From Enoplolaimus lenunculus (Eukaryota; Nematoda; Enoplea; Enoplida; Thoracostomopsidae): a DNA stretch of 64,000 nt. The translations under genes were made by a program, and so were the position numbers. Where the stretch lies: positions 364,857 through 428,856 of the forward strand of contig JASANG010000245.1 in assembly GCA_030248215.1 (NCBI GenBank). The letters run 5' to 3'. Under the pieces are notes generated by a model. It had not been told where the DNA came from. It worked only from the letters and a program-made list of their open reading frames with translations, and ran no database searches. This document shows positions 34,584-45,020 of the stretch, one piece after another; positions within the stretch are counted from its first letter, which is position 1; every line of letters begins with the position of its first letter.

Positions 34584-34807
34584 CAGTATTTTGGTGTATT
34601 TCAGTGACATATATATTCGTTAAATTAATAGCTTTTATACTTAAAACTCAGTTTACTTCTAATATTATTACATCGATAATTAATAATGGGCAGTATATGG
34701 CAATCGCGTTATAAGGCACTATACTGCGATACGTTGCTTTGTCTACTCAAATTATCAATTTAAATGTCAATTTACACGTTTGATATTGTAAAGTCTACAC
34801 ATATATA

Positions 34808-35251
34808 ATGTGTCCGACAAGCGATAACACTTGTACTCAGTGGACTGCGAATACTGCTGGCCGCAGTAAATGTGTTGTTAGAAGCGACGATTTTCAATCC
34901 GATTGTCAAGCCAAAACGGGTTTCGAACCGTTGTACCGTCAACACCGTTGTCAAAGATGCGTTTACGCAACTGGCGATAATATTAAATGTAGCGGTGTCG
35001 GTTGCAAGTCACACACTAAAGCCAGTATTGGATCAATGAATGCTAGCGTCGTACGGACTAGTAGCAATCATCATTATTGTTGTTGCTGTTGTTGTGTTTG
35101 TTGTTGTTGTAAATGTAATTCACTGAAATCGTGGGTGCCAAATGTTGTGCTGTTATCATCGTCACTGGACAAGCAACAGCAGCAACAACAGAAACAACAA
35201 CGACAGCAGAAGCAGCAGCAGCAGCAACGACGACAACAACAACAACAACAG

Positions 35252-35307
<56 letters not shown>

Positions 35308-35830
35308 GCAGCAACAACAGCAGCAGCAGCAACAACAGCAGCAGCAGCAACAACAACAACAGCAGCAGCAACAACGACAACAGCAGCAACAACAACAGCA
35401 ACAACAGCAGCAGCAACGACGACAACAACAACAACAACAACGACGACGACGACGACAGCAACTGCTACAACGGTCAACAACAACAACTGCGTCGACTTGT
35501 GCTTTTGTATCACTGCCATTATTTTATAATTTTGTCTTTGCTATCACAGGCAGCTTTGCATCGATATGGATCGACTATTTGGTTTCTGCTATCGTAGTTT
35601 GGTGTACATCAGTATCGATGCGATTGAGCGAACTTTTTACATCAACGGCATCGTTCAAACGATCCGTACGGTGGCGACGGCGGCGGCAGACGTTTGATGT
35701 GTTGTCAATTTGGCTGTTGGCGATGATCGCTGTGGTCCCGACGATCGGTGCAGTTGATAATTTTGGTAAGGATGCTATGTATAGTCTGATAATGGTAAAT
35801 GCTGATAATGGTAAATGCTGTTTGAGCTGA
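34808..35830 (+). CDS. Polyglutamine ORF, candidate 5' exon; product unknown
   Basis: This is the longest frame in the window, at 340 codons. Residues 1-90 are Cys-rich (eleven Cys) without a recognised spacing. Residues 91-103 are a poly-Cys run coded by a GTT repeat. Residues 123 to about 217 are polyQ with K and R interruptions; Gln codons mix CAG and CAA, and nearly all variation is CAG/CAA. A T-rich linker follows, then a hydrophobic segment at about 232-262. An internal Met at 271 starts a basic stretch (RSVRWRRRR) and a hydrophobic core (WLLAMIAVVPTIGA) like a signal peptide. GTAAGG at 35766 is a good splice donor, so the coding part may end at 35765 and the frame beyond be intron. Two readings fit: the whole frame is coding, or only the part from Met 271 is, with CAG repeats in the 5' UTR. 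CAR repeats lack stops in this frame, so ORF length alone is weak evidence. No homologue is recognised. Confidence 0.35.
35076..35116. repeat. GTT microsatellite
   Basis: (GTT)n with GCT and GTG interruptions; encodes the poly-Cys run of the ORF at 34808 and is complementary to the CAA-rich array 60 bp downstream. Confidence 0.9.
35174..35460. repeat. CAG/CAA trinucleotide array
   Basis: About 95 units, almost all CAG or CAA, with CGA clusters near both ends and a few AAR. Every other frame on both strands gives poly-S/N, poly-A/T, poly-L or poly-V and is a shadow. Confidence 0.97.
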
Positions 35831-36907
35831 TGAAGGTGTGTTTTGTCGGCAGTAGTCGATTGGTCATTAGTTGAACAACAGGTTTTGAGGTTGCTTAAAT
35901 GGTACGGTTTGTGTAGTTTTATGATGAAGCAGTGTATACATACATACACATCCGGTCAGCTCTTGAGCACTTTGGCTCTGTTAGGTAGCATCGAGGGTTA
36001 TGGTTCAGCTTAGGTTTAGCCTTAGGTAAACGGCTTAGTGGCTTAGGCATCGTTGTGAAACTTAAGCGTAAATTGAGCCTAAGCCGGCCGTTGGAGGAAA
36101 GTGGACCAAAAGAACCTGTATGGTCGCCGTTGAGTTTTTATTATGGTACATGGATCCGTAGAATTTTGCGTACAGTATGTATATATATATGGCTATTACA
36201 AGAGTGGATGATGACAAGAGTGTGCAACTCCTTGGTGTCCGCATGGTACAAAATGTACCACCGGGCGCTGCTTTTTTGACCGACCGCCTCCTGGTTTACA
36301 GGGGTGGTTGCTATCACATGATTACCCGTAAATTAAACTGTAACTGGAGCATGTTTGACACCGCATACATAAAGTGTCATGGTTCGCATCGGTTGTACCC
36401 CCTCTAAATAAAGGGGGGGGGACAAAAACTTTAAATAAAGGGAGGGGAGGCAGGGCCAAATCGCAACGCGTGCCGGGTACATTCTGTTCTACATAAAATG
36501 TGCCCCCGTTGCACACTCCTGTAAAAAGAGTCACACACTCTTGCTACTGTTACGTAATAGTTTTAGTTGAGATAAGTGTACTTTGTCAAAAATTGATTCT
36601 TGTAAGTGTGGTTGGTTATAAGGCTCGTGTGAGAGTAGGTTTTGTTGTAGGTGATGGTTGCTGTGTTTGGTGCCTCGTGTCTATGTGAGCTATGCGGTTT
36701 TTGAGTCCATTTTAGAATGTTGGCGTAGTTAAATTGTTCATACTCTACACGGAATATGAAGGTTTTACGTATGTCAGGCACGTGGAATATGGTTAGTTTT
36801 TATTACAGATGAGTGAGTGCATTCGTGAAAAATAGTAAAAAAAAACTATGAAATGGTCGTGATGACGTGTTATAGGGTTTGATCAGGGCAGCTAATATAA
36901 ACACGAA
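35831..36907. other. No further exon recognised; K-like scrap
   Basis: 36002-36040 has GCTTAGGTTTAGCC-like hexamers. 36396-36470 has G-run repeats (AATAAAGGGGGGGGG, then AATAAAGGGAGGGG). No clear coding continuation of the 34808 ORF. Confidence 0.4.
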
Positions 36908-37095
36908 ATATACGACAATTCGTCGGCCGATAACGCGGCGCCCAACAGTGTCGTAGAGCCTATGAGTAAATGTAAGCATTATCCAAAGCGTAATGCTAAG
37001 TTTAAACCTAAGCCTAAACGTAAGCGTAATGATGTGCGACGAATTGTCGAGTCGATGAAATTTCGGATTGCCAGTTGCCGGGTGACCTTTTACTA
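36908..37095 (-). mobile_element. Family Q element
   Basis: TACGACAATTCGTCGGCCG at the left; a central CCTAAGCCTAAACGTAAGCG; GCGACGAATTGTCGAGTCG and GAAATTTCGGATTGCC at the right. Confidence 0.65.
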
Positions 37096-37194
37096 CATAC
37101 CTACTGTATACGTACGTATATATACACATATATACTTTGGTGCTTACTGCAGATTACATGCAAGCTGTTAAAGTGTATAACCAAGGGTATCTAC

Positions 37195-37465
37195 AGTAAA
37201 TTGTCACCCGACAACTCGGAGCAAGACGTTTCATCGACCCTGGCAACTTGTGCCGATACATCGTCAATTCGACAACCCGTCGCCCTGACATCTTGGTGAC
37301 CCATTCCACCGTAGCCTACGCCGGGCTACAAATTACGGGTCGGCGAGTTACCGTAATTACTGGCGGACGGTTACTTAGTTGTCAGGTCGTGTTGATGTCG
37401 GGTTGGGAGATGTCGGACGGCGAGTTGTTGGGCGATGACTCATCGTGGTATGTAACTAAGCAGAT
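37195..37465. mobile_element. Family Q-like fragment without the hexamer core
   Basis: GTAAATTGTCACCCGACAAC, CGACAACCCGTCGCC and repeated GTCGGACGG/GTCGGG phrases, related to the Q arms. Confidence 0.45.
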
Positions 37466-37467
37466 CG

Positions 37468-38012
37468 CAAGGTTCAACTGGAATTCCTGTTCCGGCCGGA
37501 ATTCGTGCAAAATTTTCAATTCCTTTTCCGGTTCCTGTTCCTGTGTTCAAAGATGCCGGAACCCGAATTTTTACGGTTTTGTAGCAAATTATGCCTAATC
37601 ATTTAAATATTGGAAACGTTGTCTTTGAAAAATTATTATTTCCACATGAGTGTTTTTGCAATTACTTCAATTTTGTTAATATACTGTTTCAGTTGTGTTT
37701 TCATAAAACTTGATGATGAAATAGCTGAAAATTCGTTTTAGCCGTTTTTTGGCTTTTGCCTTCTAAAACGTCCGACAGTAAATCGGTAATGAAAATATTT
37801 TTTAAATTCCGGTTCATGTTCCTGTTCTGGTTCCTGCAAAGAGATTGAATTCATGCTCCTGTTATGGTTCCTGCAAAGAAATTGAATTCATGTTCCTATT
37901 CTGGTTCCTGCAAAGAAATTGAATTCATGCTCCTATTCTGGTTCCTGCAAAAAAATTGAATTCCTCTTCCGGTTCCTGCAAAATTAAGTTCCTGGTTCGA
38001 ACTTCGAACCCT
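37468..38012 (+). mobile_element. Family A3 element with 37-bp subterminal array
   Basis: The left tip is AGGTTCAACTGGAATTCC. The body (TTGATGATGAAATAGCTGAA, GAGTGTTTTTGCAATTACTTC) matches 16662 and the complement of 13785. Four 37-bp units headed GGTTCCTGCAAAGAAATTG follow at 37830-37990. The right end is GTTCGAACCC. Confidence 0.7.
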
Positions 38013-38579
38013 AATATATATAAATGAAAAGCTTATTTGACTATTATCACACTGTTAAATGGACATATAACTTGAATGACTCCAAGTGGCTGCGCAAGTA
38101 TTATTGGCAGCATTCGGTTTTGAAAGTTATTTTTTCTTAATGGCCATTGTAACCAAGATATGAATAATTCGAACATTCTATTAATTCAGAAAAAACCGTT
38201 TTGGCCCACGTCAATAAACTGATTTTGTTGCGAAATTTGTATTTGTCGGTATACCCACGAGAAAGGAAGTTTGAGTTGTATATTTATTTCGTTGCTTTTT
38301 GGGCGTACATACGTACGTACGTCGCTGAAGTTCCAGCAGGGGGGCGGCAAAGGCGAAGTAAATAAGATTGGAATTGAATAGATTTATTAGCCGATTTGGT
38401 GGAAGGAGTTTTTGGTAAACATTGGACTGGTCAGGATTGATGCTATATATATTTCCGTAAGAAGATTACGTGTGAGTTTGCGATTGGAGCCGAGTATTTG
38501 AGGTGATGCTAAACCAATACCCGGTATTGCTTGTATGTACTGTACTGTGGTGATCCGTATAAGAGAGGGCGGGTTGATA
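38013..38579. other. No gene recognised
   Basis: Contains ACGTACGTACGTACG near 38309. Otherwise plain. Confidence 0.4.
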
Positions 38580-38765
38580 TTTATTTGGCGTCTCCAGAGC
38601 GTACCCCCCGCCCTGCGCCTTTTATTCGGTTACGGACTGTTATTTAGTTTTAATCCGCCCTCTGCCACTCTTTGTTACTGATATATATCCGGTACTGCAA
38701 TTATCCATTTGAATTAAACGTTTATTTGTCTTGTATCAAAATCTTGAACCAAATAATTTGTCACA
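38580..38765 (+). repeat. Family P dispersed repeat
   Basis: TTATTCGGTTACGG and TGTTATTTAGTTTTAATCC, followed by CTCTGCCACTCTTTGTTACTG and TACTGCAATTATCC, match 47160-47290 and its mirror in the right arm. Nature unknown. Confidence 0.65.
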
Positions 38766-39015
38766 ATTTCAGCCGGAATCGAAGTTCCGTTGGAACTCTA
38801 ATCGATAGATAACTCAAGTGATAAAATGTGCCAGAATACGGTATATACCAACTGAGTTTCTGGTTATTCTGGCGTGTACAACGCCATTCACTGTGACATG
38901 GTGGTGTGTTTTTTGAAGTTTAGTTTTATTGCAGCTTTTGTTGTCGGTCATTGTTTGGTAGTTTGACGAGGCACCGCGTCGGTTGTACCGGGTGGTAAAC
39001 TGTTTGAGATTGGCG

Positions 39016-39238
39016 TTTTTTGGGGTTCGGATTTGAAGGCGTCACAATAGGAGCAAATATGATGATAATGATTTTGGGTTAGGATTTGAAGGGGTCAGGG
39101 GTCACAATAGGAGCAAATATGATGATAATGATTTTGGGTTAGGATTTGAAGGGGTCAGGGGTCACAATAGGAGCAAATATGATGATAATGATTTTGGGTT
39201 AGGATTTGAAGGGGTCAGGGGTCACAATATGAGCAAAT

Positions 39239-39271
<33 letters not shown>
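39016..39271. repeat. 60-bp tandem array running into (GAT)n
   Basis: Four units with the heading GGATTTGAAGGGGTCAGGGG; the last three are nearly identical and the first is shorter. Each ends in a GATGATAATGATTTTGGGTT phrase, and the final unit expands into a pure GAT microsatellite (39240-39271). Confidence 0.95.
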
Positions 39272-39272
<1 letters not shown>

Positions 39273-39539
39273 CTGAACGATTGAAAACGTTGAAAAGTCC
39301 ATGAACCCGATTGATCGCGGCTGATGTTGACTAGTGAACTCGTGGAAATAGTTTGGGTTAACTGGACGCGTAAAGGAAGGCTTAGTCAAGGATTTTAGGA
39401 AAAGTTAATTTTGAAGGATCCGTACGCATGACGAACAGTGTGGGTTTGGAGCAAAGGTTGTATCCGGTTTCTTCATGTACAGTTGAGCGTCCGAGGATCA
39501 ATTTGTATGTGCTGTATAGTGTTTTAGCTAATCATAATC

Positions 39540-39770
39540 ATAGACGTAGACAGGATTTTGGAACCGAGGGGTTACCTTTAAAAAAGTGAAAACGTATCAA
39601 AGTTGTTTACAAAAATTCCAACGGGGGTTGACCCAGGATTGCCACCCCCGTCCACAAAAATTTCCAGGGGGGTTGACTCATGATTGCCACCCCCGTCCAC
39701 AAAAATTTCCAGTGGGGTTTGACCGCTGATTCCCGCCCCCATCCCTGCCGGCTACGTTCTGGGTAACGGT
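39540..39770. mobile_element. K-like element with 45-bp internal repeat
   Basis: GACGTAGACAGGATTTTGG at the left and CCGGCTACGTTCTG at the right resemble K tips. Inside, TGCCACCCCCGTCCACAAAA and AATTTCCAGGGGGGTTGAC recur about three times at a 45-bp period. Confidence 0.55.
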
Positions 39771-40120
39771 ACAGTTAGAGAGCACACGTACTGGTTAAGT
39801 TACTAGGCTCTTTTCGAAGGAAAAGTTCTTTTTGCTTTTGCGGTCTTTGGCAGCTGCGATGCCGCTGCGGCGTGATATGGTGTCGGTCGGCTGTGGCCCT
39901 GTGGTCCGTTTAAAGCTAACAAGGTTAAATGGTACATGGCGTGACGCTATTATCGATGTATGGTGTTTAGGGCGTTCTCCTACGAGTTAACAACGGATTT
40001 GTTCCGTCCGTGTGGTTCATATGTTATGAACGAAGGGTTATATTTGTTGCACTGGTTTGACGGTTTGTTGAGGCGCAAATGTTGCAAAGTTTGGTAAAAA
40101 TGATATACAACGGTTGCAGT

Positions 40121-40140
40121 TGCGTGTGTGTGTGTGTGCA
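40121..40140. repeat. (GT)n microsatellite
   Basis: Short GTGTGTGTGTGTGT run. Confidence 0.8.
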
Positions 40141-40191
40141 GGCGAATTTGGCGACTGACTGATGGGACGGGATAGGAGCGTAGGCAGGGAC

Positions 40192-40245
40192 CAGGGTGCA
40201 ATCGGAATTACAATTTACCGGAATCGGAATTCCGGTTGCGCCCTG
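40192..40245. mobile_element. Family A1 minimal element (54 bp, tips only)
   Basis: CAGGGTGCAATCGGAATT joined almost directly to AATTCCGGTTGCGCCCTG. Flanks GCAGGGAC (40184-40191) and GTAGAGAC (40246-40253) match at 6 of 8, differing by transitions. The smallest A1 derivative here. Confidence 0.78.
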
Positions 40246-40440
40246 GTAGAGACGTAAGCAAGATTTCGGAAAGTGATTTAGATGGTTTGAAAAATTTTTC
40301 GAAGCGGTGATTTGTTTTGTGTTACGTATCAGCTGAAAATGTTCGTTCAACTTAGCATAAGAATCACAATGGGTGAGGTGGGGGGTGGGTGTCGATTCAC
40401 TAACATTCTCCTGGCCACGCCTTTGGTATTAGATTGTAAG

Positions 40441-40790
40441 CAGGGTGCGACCGGATATTAATTTACCGAACACCGGAAACGGATATCGTATATCGTATTT
40501 GGTAAAATAATTTATTTTTCGTTGTATTTTTAGCGTCCTCAAGGTATTTGTCTGTTATAAAGTCCATAATTGGTGGTAATAAACTGAAATTATACAATGC
40601 GAAAATGCGATTTATTTAATAAAACGTAAACAGTAGCTGAAAATGCATCAAAACTTGAACTTCTTGACTTGTCCAGAAATGTAATCGCAGTAAGATGTTA
40701 GCCACGTTCACTTGTGAAAAGCATTTTCATAAAATTTGGCACGGCAGCCGTAAATGTTTGGTATTCTATATATAGGTTTATACAGTGTCT
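40441..40790 (+). mobile_element. Family B element, right end lost
   Basis: It starts CAGGGTGCGACCGGATAT. The body has a TTTAATAAAACGTAAAC stretch and CAGTAAGATGTTAGCCACG; it breaks off at a TATAGGTTTATACAG phrase where Q sequence begins. Confidence 0.65.
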
Positions 40791-40794
40791 GTCC

Positions 40795-40949
40795 TAAAGC
40801 CTATTAATAAATCTAAACACAATCCCATGCCTAAGCGTAATGAGGGGTGACGAATTGTCGAGTCGATGAAATTTCTCGGTTTAGAAATTATCGCGGTCGA
40901 CGAGTTGTTGGGAGCGAAGAATTGTCGTGATACCAGTTTGAACAGTGCT
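40795..40949 (-). mobile_element. Family Q element, half
   Basis: CCTAAAGCCTATTAATAAATC and a CCTAAGCGTAATGAGG core are followed by GACGAATTGTCGAGTCGATG and the tip GAATTGTCGTGATACCAG. Confidence 0.6.
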
Positions 40950-41012
40950 CAAATTTAGATGTTCAACTCGTCAGCAAATACTTAGCCATTAGTTAAATTG
41001 ATGTATCAAGAA

Positions 41013-41431
41013 TAGGGATGTTCCGATACCAAAATTTTTGCCGATGTCGATGCCGATCTTTATTTTGAAATTTTGCCGATGCCGATTTCAACTGTAGTAA
41101 ACTACTATGCTTAATAAACAGATAGGACACTACATTACATCAGTATATGAATGCTTAAACCGTAACCAACATAAACGATTAGAATTTTATGAGAACGGTT
41201 CGTTTCAATTAATTTGTTCAAACGCAAACGCAAAAGCGATAACAGTTTTCCTGACCAAACACACGCTGATATGCGCTAAGAAATGAAACTGATAGCATTC
41301 CAACTGACTGCTGTTATATGCACAAAAAGTATCGGCAAAGAATCGGCAATTTTTTTGCAGCGCCGATGCCGATGCTGATACTCACGAAAACTGCCGATTA
41401 TTACCGATGCCGATTAATCGGCACATCGCTA
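41013..41431 (-). mobile_element. Family C hAT-like MITE
   Basis: The tips are TAGGGATGTTCCGATACC and GGCACATCGCTA. Flanks ATCAAGAA/ATTCAAGA align as shifted near-matches. 419 bp, the longest C copy. CCGATGCCGATGC repeats at both ends. Confidence 0.82.
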
Positions 41432-41574
41432 ATTCAAGACAGTTTAGTCAAAAGACAGATACGAACAGCGGAATGTTGATGATGCTTATCGACATGTAAC
41501 GCTAAAAATAGATTGATTTTTTAGTCATTTCGAGCAATTTTGCGAATGCGTTTATAGTGCAGCATTATCCGTAT

Positions 41575-41629
41575 GACTTTTATGGATTTGTTTACTTTTA
41601 TGGATTTGTTTACTTTTATGGATCTGTTT
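41575..41629. repeat. 18-bp tandem array, three copies
   Basis: Unit ACTTTTATGGATTTGTTT, nearly identical copies. Confidence 0.9.
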
Positions 41630-41712
41630 GGTGTTTACATTGTCATAGTAAGACATAGTTTAATATGACGTTTGGCCGAACAATGTGGGCCCCGAGTTGT
41701 GTTTACTTAAGT

Positions 41713-41935
41713 CAGCATGGGCGGCGGATTGAGAAATAATTTGACAGGGGTTTGTCAGGGTGGCACACCCACTGAACCGGTGTGATGTTTTTGGACGCAT
41801 ACACGCTTGATTCGAAGCTGTGTCGAGACTTGAAGTATTTTTTGCAATTTTGTAATTGGCAAAATGTTTTCGTTATGGGTGGCGGGGTGTAGCCAATGAC
41901 CCCACCCCCCAACCCCATCACTGGATCCGCCACTG
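41713..41935 (-). mobile_element. Family K2 hAT-like MITE
   Basis: It runs from CAGCATGGGCGGCGGATTG to ACTGGATCCGCCACTG. Flanks ACTTAAGT (41705-41712) and GTTTAAGT (41936-41943) match at 6 of 8. 223 bp. Confidence 0.8.
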
Positions 41936-42210
41936 GTTTAAGTTTAGGGTGTACTTACCGTCTACGTGGTGAGAGACTGTAGGATTTTAGTTGGAAAACG
42001 AAACGTTTGTACCGTCAACGCATCTTTTTATCTTTGCAAGTCAGATGTTGGTCATGTGTGTGTTTTGGCTTTTAGTGATATATGACGATGGCTGATAGTT
42101 TGGCTTAGGGGTTAAAGTTTTTATCTGACGGTTGCGTTCAGTTCCGTGTTGTGGATATTGTTTGGATTGATTTTTATTGTCAAATATAGTATATATATGT
42201 ATGTATATTT

Positions 42211-42601
42211 CAGGGTGCAACCGGAATTCCGGTTCCGGTTCCGGCATTTTTTCACCTTCCGGTTCCGGTTCCGGTAAATTTTTACCGGATTTAAAAATTC
42301 CGGTGTTATAATTTGGCCGTTTTCTTAACTTTGCTAATTTTTAAGAATCTCTTTTGAAAGCAACTTGTACTCCGAATATAAGCCATTGATGGTGGATTTC
42401 ACTTCAGTCGATGATGAAAATCTAAAATACAACAAATAAAATAAATATCTATGTTCGACTAAGGTTATTTCACAAATAATAGAGCAAAAAATAAGATTAA
42501 AATGAAATTTTTGGTGAAATGCATTTTTCATTTTCCGGTTCCGGTAAAATTTTCAAATTCCGGTTCCGGTTCCGGTAAATTGTAATTCCGGTTGCACCCT
42601 G
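42211..42601 (-). mobile_element. Family A1 hAT-like MITE, no TSD
   Basis: 391 bp, full-length type, tips CAGGGTGCAACCGGAATT and TTGCACCCTG. Flanks GTATATTT and GCTACAGG do not match. The right flank is the start of a family I repeat, so the left flank was probably lost or rearranged after insertion. Holds the 65-codon frame (42334-42531, minus). Confidence 0.88.
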
Positions 42602-42992
42602 GCTACAGGCTAATTTGCATAATTAATTAAGCCTAAATTAGGACATTCTACAATATTTCACTAATTATTACAGTTGGAAGCAATCTAATTTTAGCACTAA
42701 AGGGTTTTTGGGTGCGATAAATCTGCGTACACAGTTTACAAACCTCCAAAACCGATAATTGAGGAGTTAGCTAATACATAATTTGCATATTAGCATAGTT
42801 TATAAGACTGAATTACGACTTTTTACGATTTCACTAATTATAATTATTAAGATTAAAAGCAATGTAATTTCAGCACTAAAGGGTTTTCAGGTGCGAGGAA
42901 TTTGAATAAATTGTTTACAAACCTCCAAAACCGATAAATGAATAGTTAGCTAATAACTAATTTGCATATACCTTAATTGCTTACGTGTGTTA
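42602..42992 (+). repeat. Family I, two diverged tandem copies
   Basis: GCTACAGGCTAATTTGCATA, TTAGCACTAAAGGGTTTTTG, ACAAACCTCCAAAACCGATAA and TTAGCTAATACATAATTTGC occur twice with variants. Homologous to 4421-4975 but more diverged. Confidence 0.78.
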
Positions 42993-43198
42993 ATAAATGT
43001 AGTCTCACTGCGACTGGTTACAGTAATGCTGGTCCAGTTTGGGAGGCCGTTTATGCAAGAAAAAAGTGTGGTGATGGTGCAGCGTCAGGAAAACTTTGAC
43101 GGGTTGTGCGCTCGAATGATTAATTTAGCAAATAGTTGGCAAATAAGCCGTTTGAAAGATGTTCAGATCGCTATTTTTGAGGAAAGTTAGGGTACAAC

Positions 43199-43978
43199 CG
43201 GATGTCCGGTTACTGCAAAAAAATCGGCATCTGGCTCTGCGATTCTCACATTGTTGGATATTTATTGTTGAAAACTGCAACACATCTCTTCATAGGTATT
43301 ATATCTATCTATATAATTAAAGCTGGAACGACCCACATACGTATTTTGGCAGCGTTGCAGCATTTCAGTGCATAATATGTGTAACAGAAGAAAAACGTAG
43401 ATATAATTGGAGATCAGTGTATATTTATGGAGTTATAGTCTTTTCTCATACAAAATAGATTTTAGTAAGAATAACTAAAACTCTGACTACGGTACAGCGT
43501 TCTACGATTAAAACTAGCGTTGTAAATTTTTCAACACAATTACTATTATATATGTCGCAGGCCAATCTGGTATTCAGGCCAATTACTGATTAGCCTAGGC
43601 AAATATGCTATTTTATGTAATAGCAGACTAGCCAATGCTAAACTGCTATTAAAATTGCATATAGACCAATCAGATTAGATTACTTCGACAAACGCAATAC
43701 CGTTAACCAATCAGCGTTAATTTTTCATGATTGTTGTTTTATGACATCTCACAATCGCTATTTGGCCTAGGCCACACTGCTATTTACTTCGAATAGCAGA
43801 TTGGTAATTGGCGTGAATAACAGATTGGCCTACAACATATATATGCTTTGAAGTACTTTAATACTAAGGCATTAATGAAAACAAAATTGTAACTGTTATT
43901 TTATATTAAGTTTAACTTTTTGTGGAAATTTGAATTTAAATATCCGGCGCCTGTATTTTTTAATACCCGGTTGAACCT
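43199..43978. mobile_element. Family B-like element interrupted by H
   Basis: The left end is AGGGTACAACCGGATGTCCGG, and the right end is AATACCCGGTTGAACCT. Flanks GGAAAGTT and GGAAATCT match at 6 of 8. Element H (43554-43836) lies inside it. Confidence 0.55.
43554..43836. mobile_element. Family H long palindromic MITE
   Basis: The tips are GTCGCAGGCCAATCTGG and CAGATTGGCCTACAAC. Both flanks are ATATAT. The interior mirrors the 17131 copy. Confidence 0.8.
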
Positions 43979-44024
43979 GGAAATCTGTGTAGATTTGTGA
44001 TGACATTAATATGGCTTCAATTCA

Positions 44025-44110
44025 GAAATATATATATTTAAATTTATATATATTTATATATATGTATATATATTTATATATATGTATATTTATTTATATT
44101 TATTATATAT
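44025..44110. repeat. AT microsatellite
   Basis: (TATATATT)n-like simple sequence. Confidence 0.85.
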
Positions 44111-44716
44111 TTCTGTTTAATTTAGCATAAATGCTTGAACACGAAAAGCAAAATTTATTTTTCATGTGATTGCATAAGGTTTCTATAACAGGCAGAGATT
44201 GCGTGAACGGCGAACGGTGTACGTTTTACTGCATACGACGTCAACGAGGATTGGGACGCGTTAGGCAGGTTGGATTTAATAACGTAGTTTTTTTATACCC
44301 GGTCAGTGTTTCTGGTACTGGCAGTTGGTGGAAATATAGGGTTTAGGTTTTGATAGTTTTGTGGCCGAGTGTTATCGTTTCGTTAGATCAGGTTTGATAG
44401 TTTGGGCGTCATAGTTTGTATCGGTTGAATTGATTGCTTACAAAATTAGTTTAAAACCGACGTGCACACGCTTGGAAATTGCAATTATTGCGAAGTTACG
44501 AGGGTGTAACCGGATATCTGTTTAGTGTTTTCAGTAACATTAGTGTCGGTTTCCGGTTCAGAAATACGTAAATTTTCGTGGTTCATATGCTCACAGTTGG
44601 GACCAAAATCGATTAAGTATCACTTGATTACCAAAATAGGTCGGTCATTCCGTTCATTTTATGCCCATAGTATAATACGTACAAATATTACAGATGGGTT
44701 TTTTGGCCAGTTTTTA
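44111..44716. other. No gene; B tip scrap
   Basis: 44501-44570 has AGGGTGTAACCGGATATCTG and GTCGGTTTCCGGTTCAG, a B-type fragment. Confidence 0.4.
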
Positions 44717-44933
44717 TGTCGTAGGCCAATTGGCCTTAGGTAAACTGCTATTTGCCAATGTGCTATTCAGACCAATTACTAATTAATTGGCCCAGGCCAA
44801 TCTGTTATTTTGAGCAAATAGCGGTTTGGTCGATGCCAAAATAAATAGTGATTACGAGATGTAGCAAAACAACAGTGATGTAAAATCAACGCTGATTGGT
44901 TATTAGTAATTGACGGTTCCCGAACAGACGGCC
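44717..44933. mobile_element. Family H element, right part missing
   Basis: Starts ATGTCGTAGGCCAATTGGCC and follows H to CAACGCTGATTGGTTATTAG, where an E array begins. Confidence 0.7.
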
Positions 44934-45020
44934 GCTGGACAAAAAACCGTCCGGTCAAAACACCGTCCGGCCAAAGGGCCGTCCGGACTAAAGGCCGCCC
45001 GTACAAAATACCGCGTGTAT
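44934..45020. repeat. Family E 16-bp array
   Basis: GGTTCCCGAACAGACGGCCG, then CCGTCCGG(A/T)CAAAA units. Same start as 31178. Confidence 0.75.

Noticed and set aside
35058-35597. Frames across the CAG array giving poly-V/A, poly-T/A, poly-N/S and poly-L
   Set aside because: These are the other reading frames of one trinucleotide repeat; they lack stops for compositional reasons.
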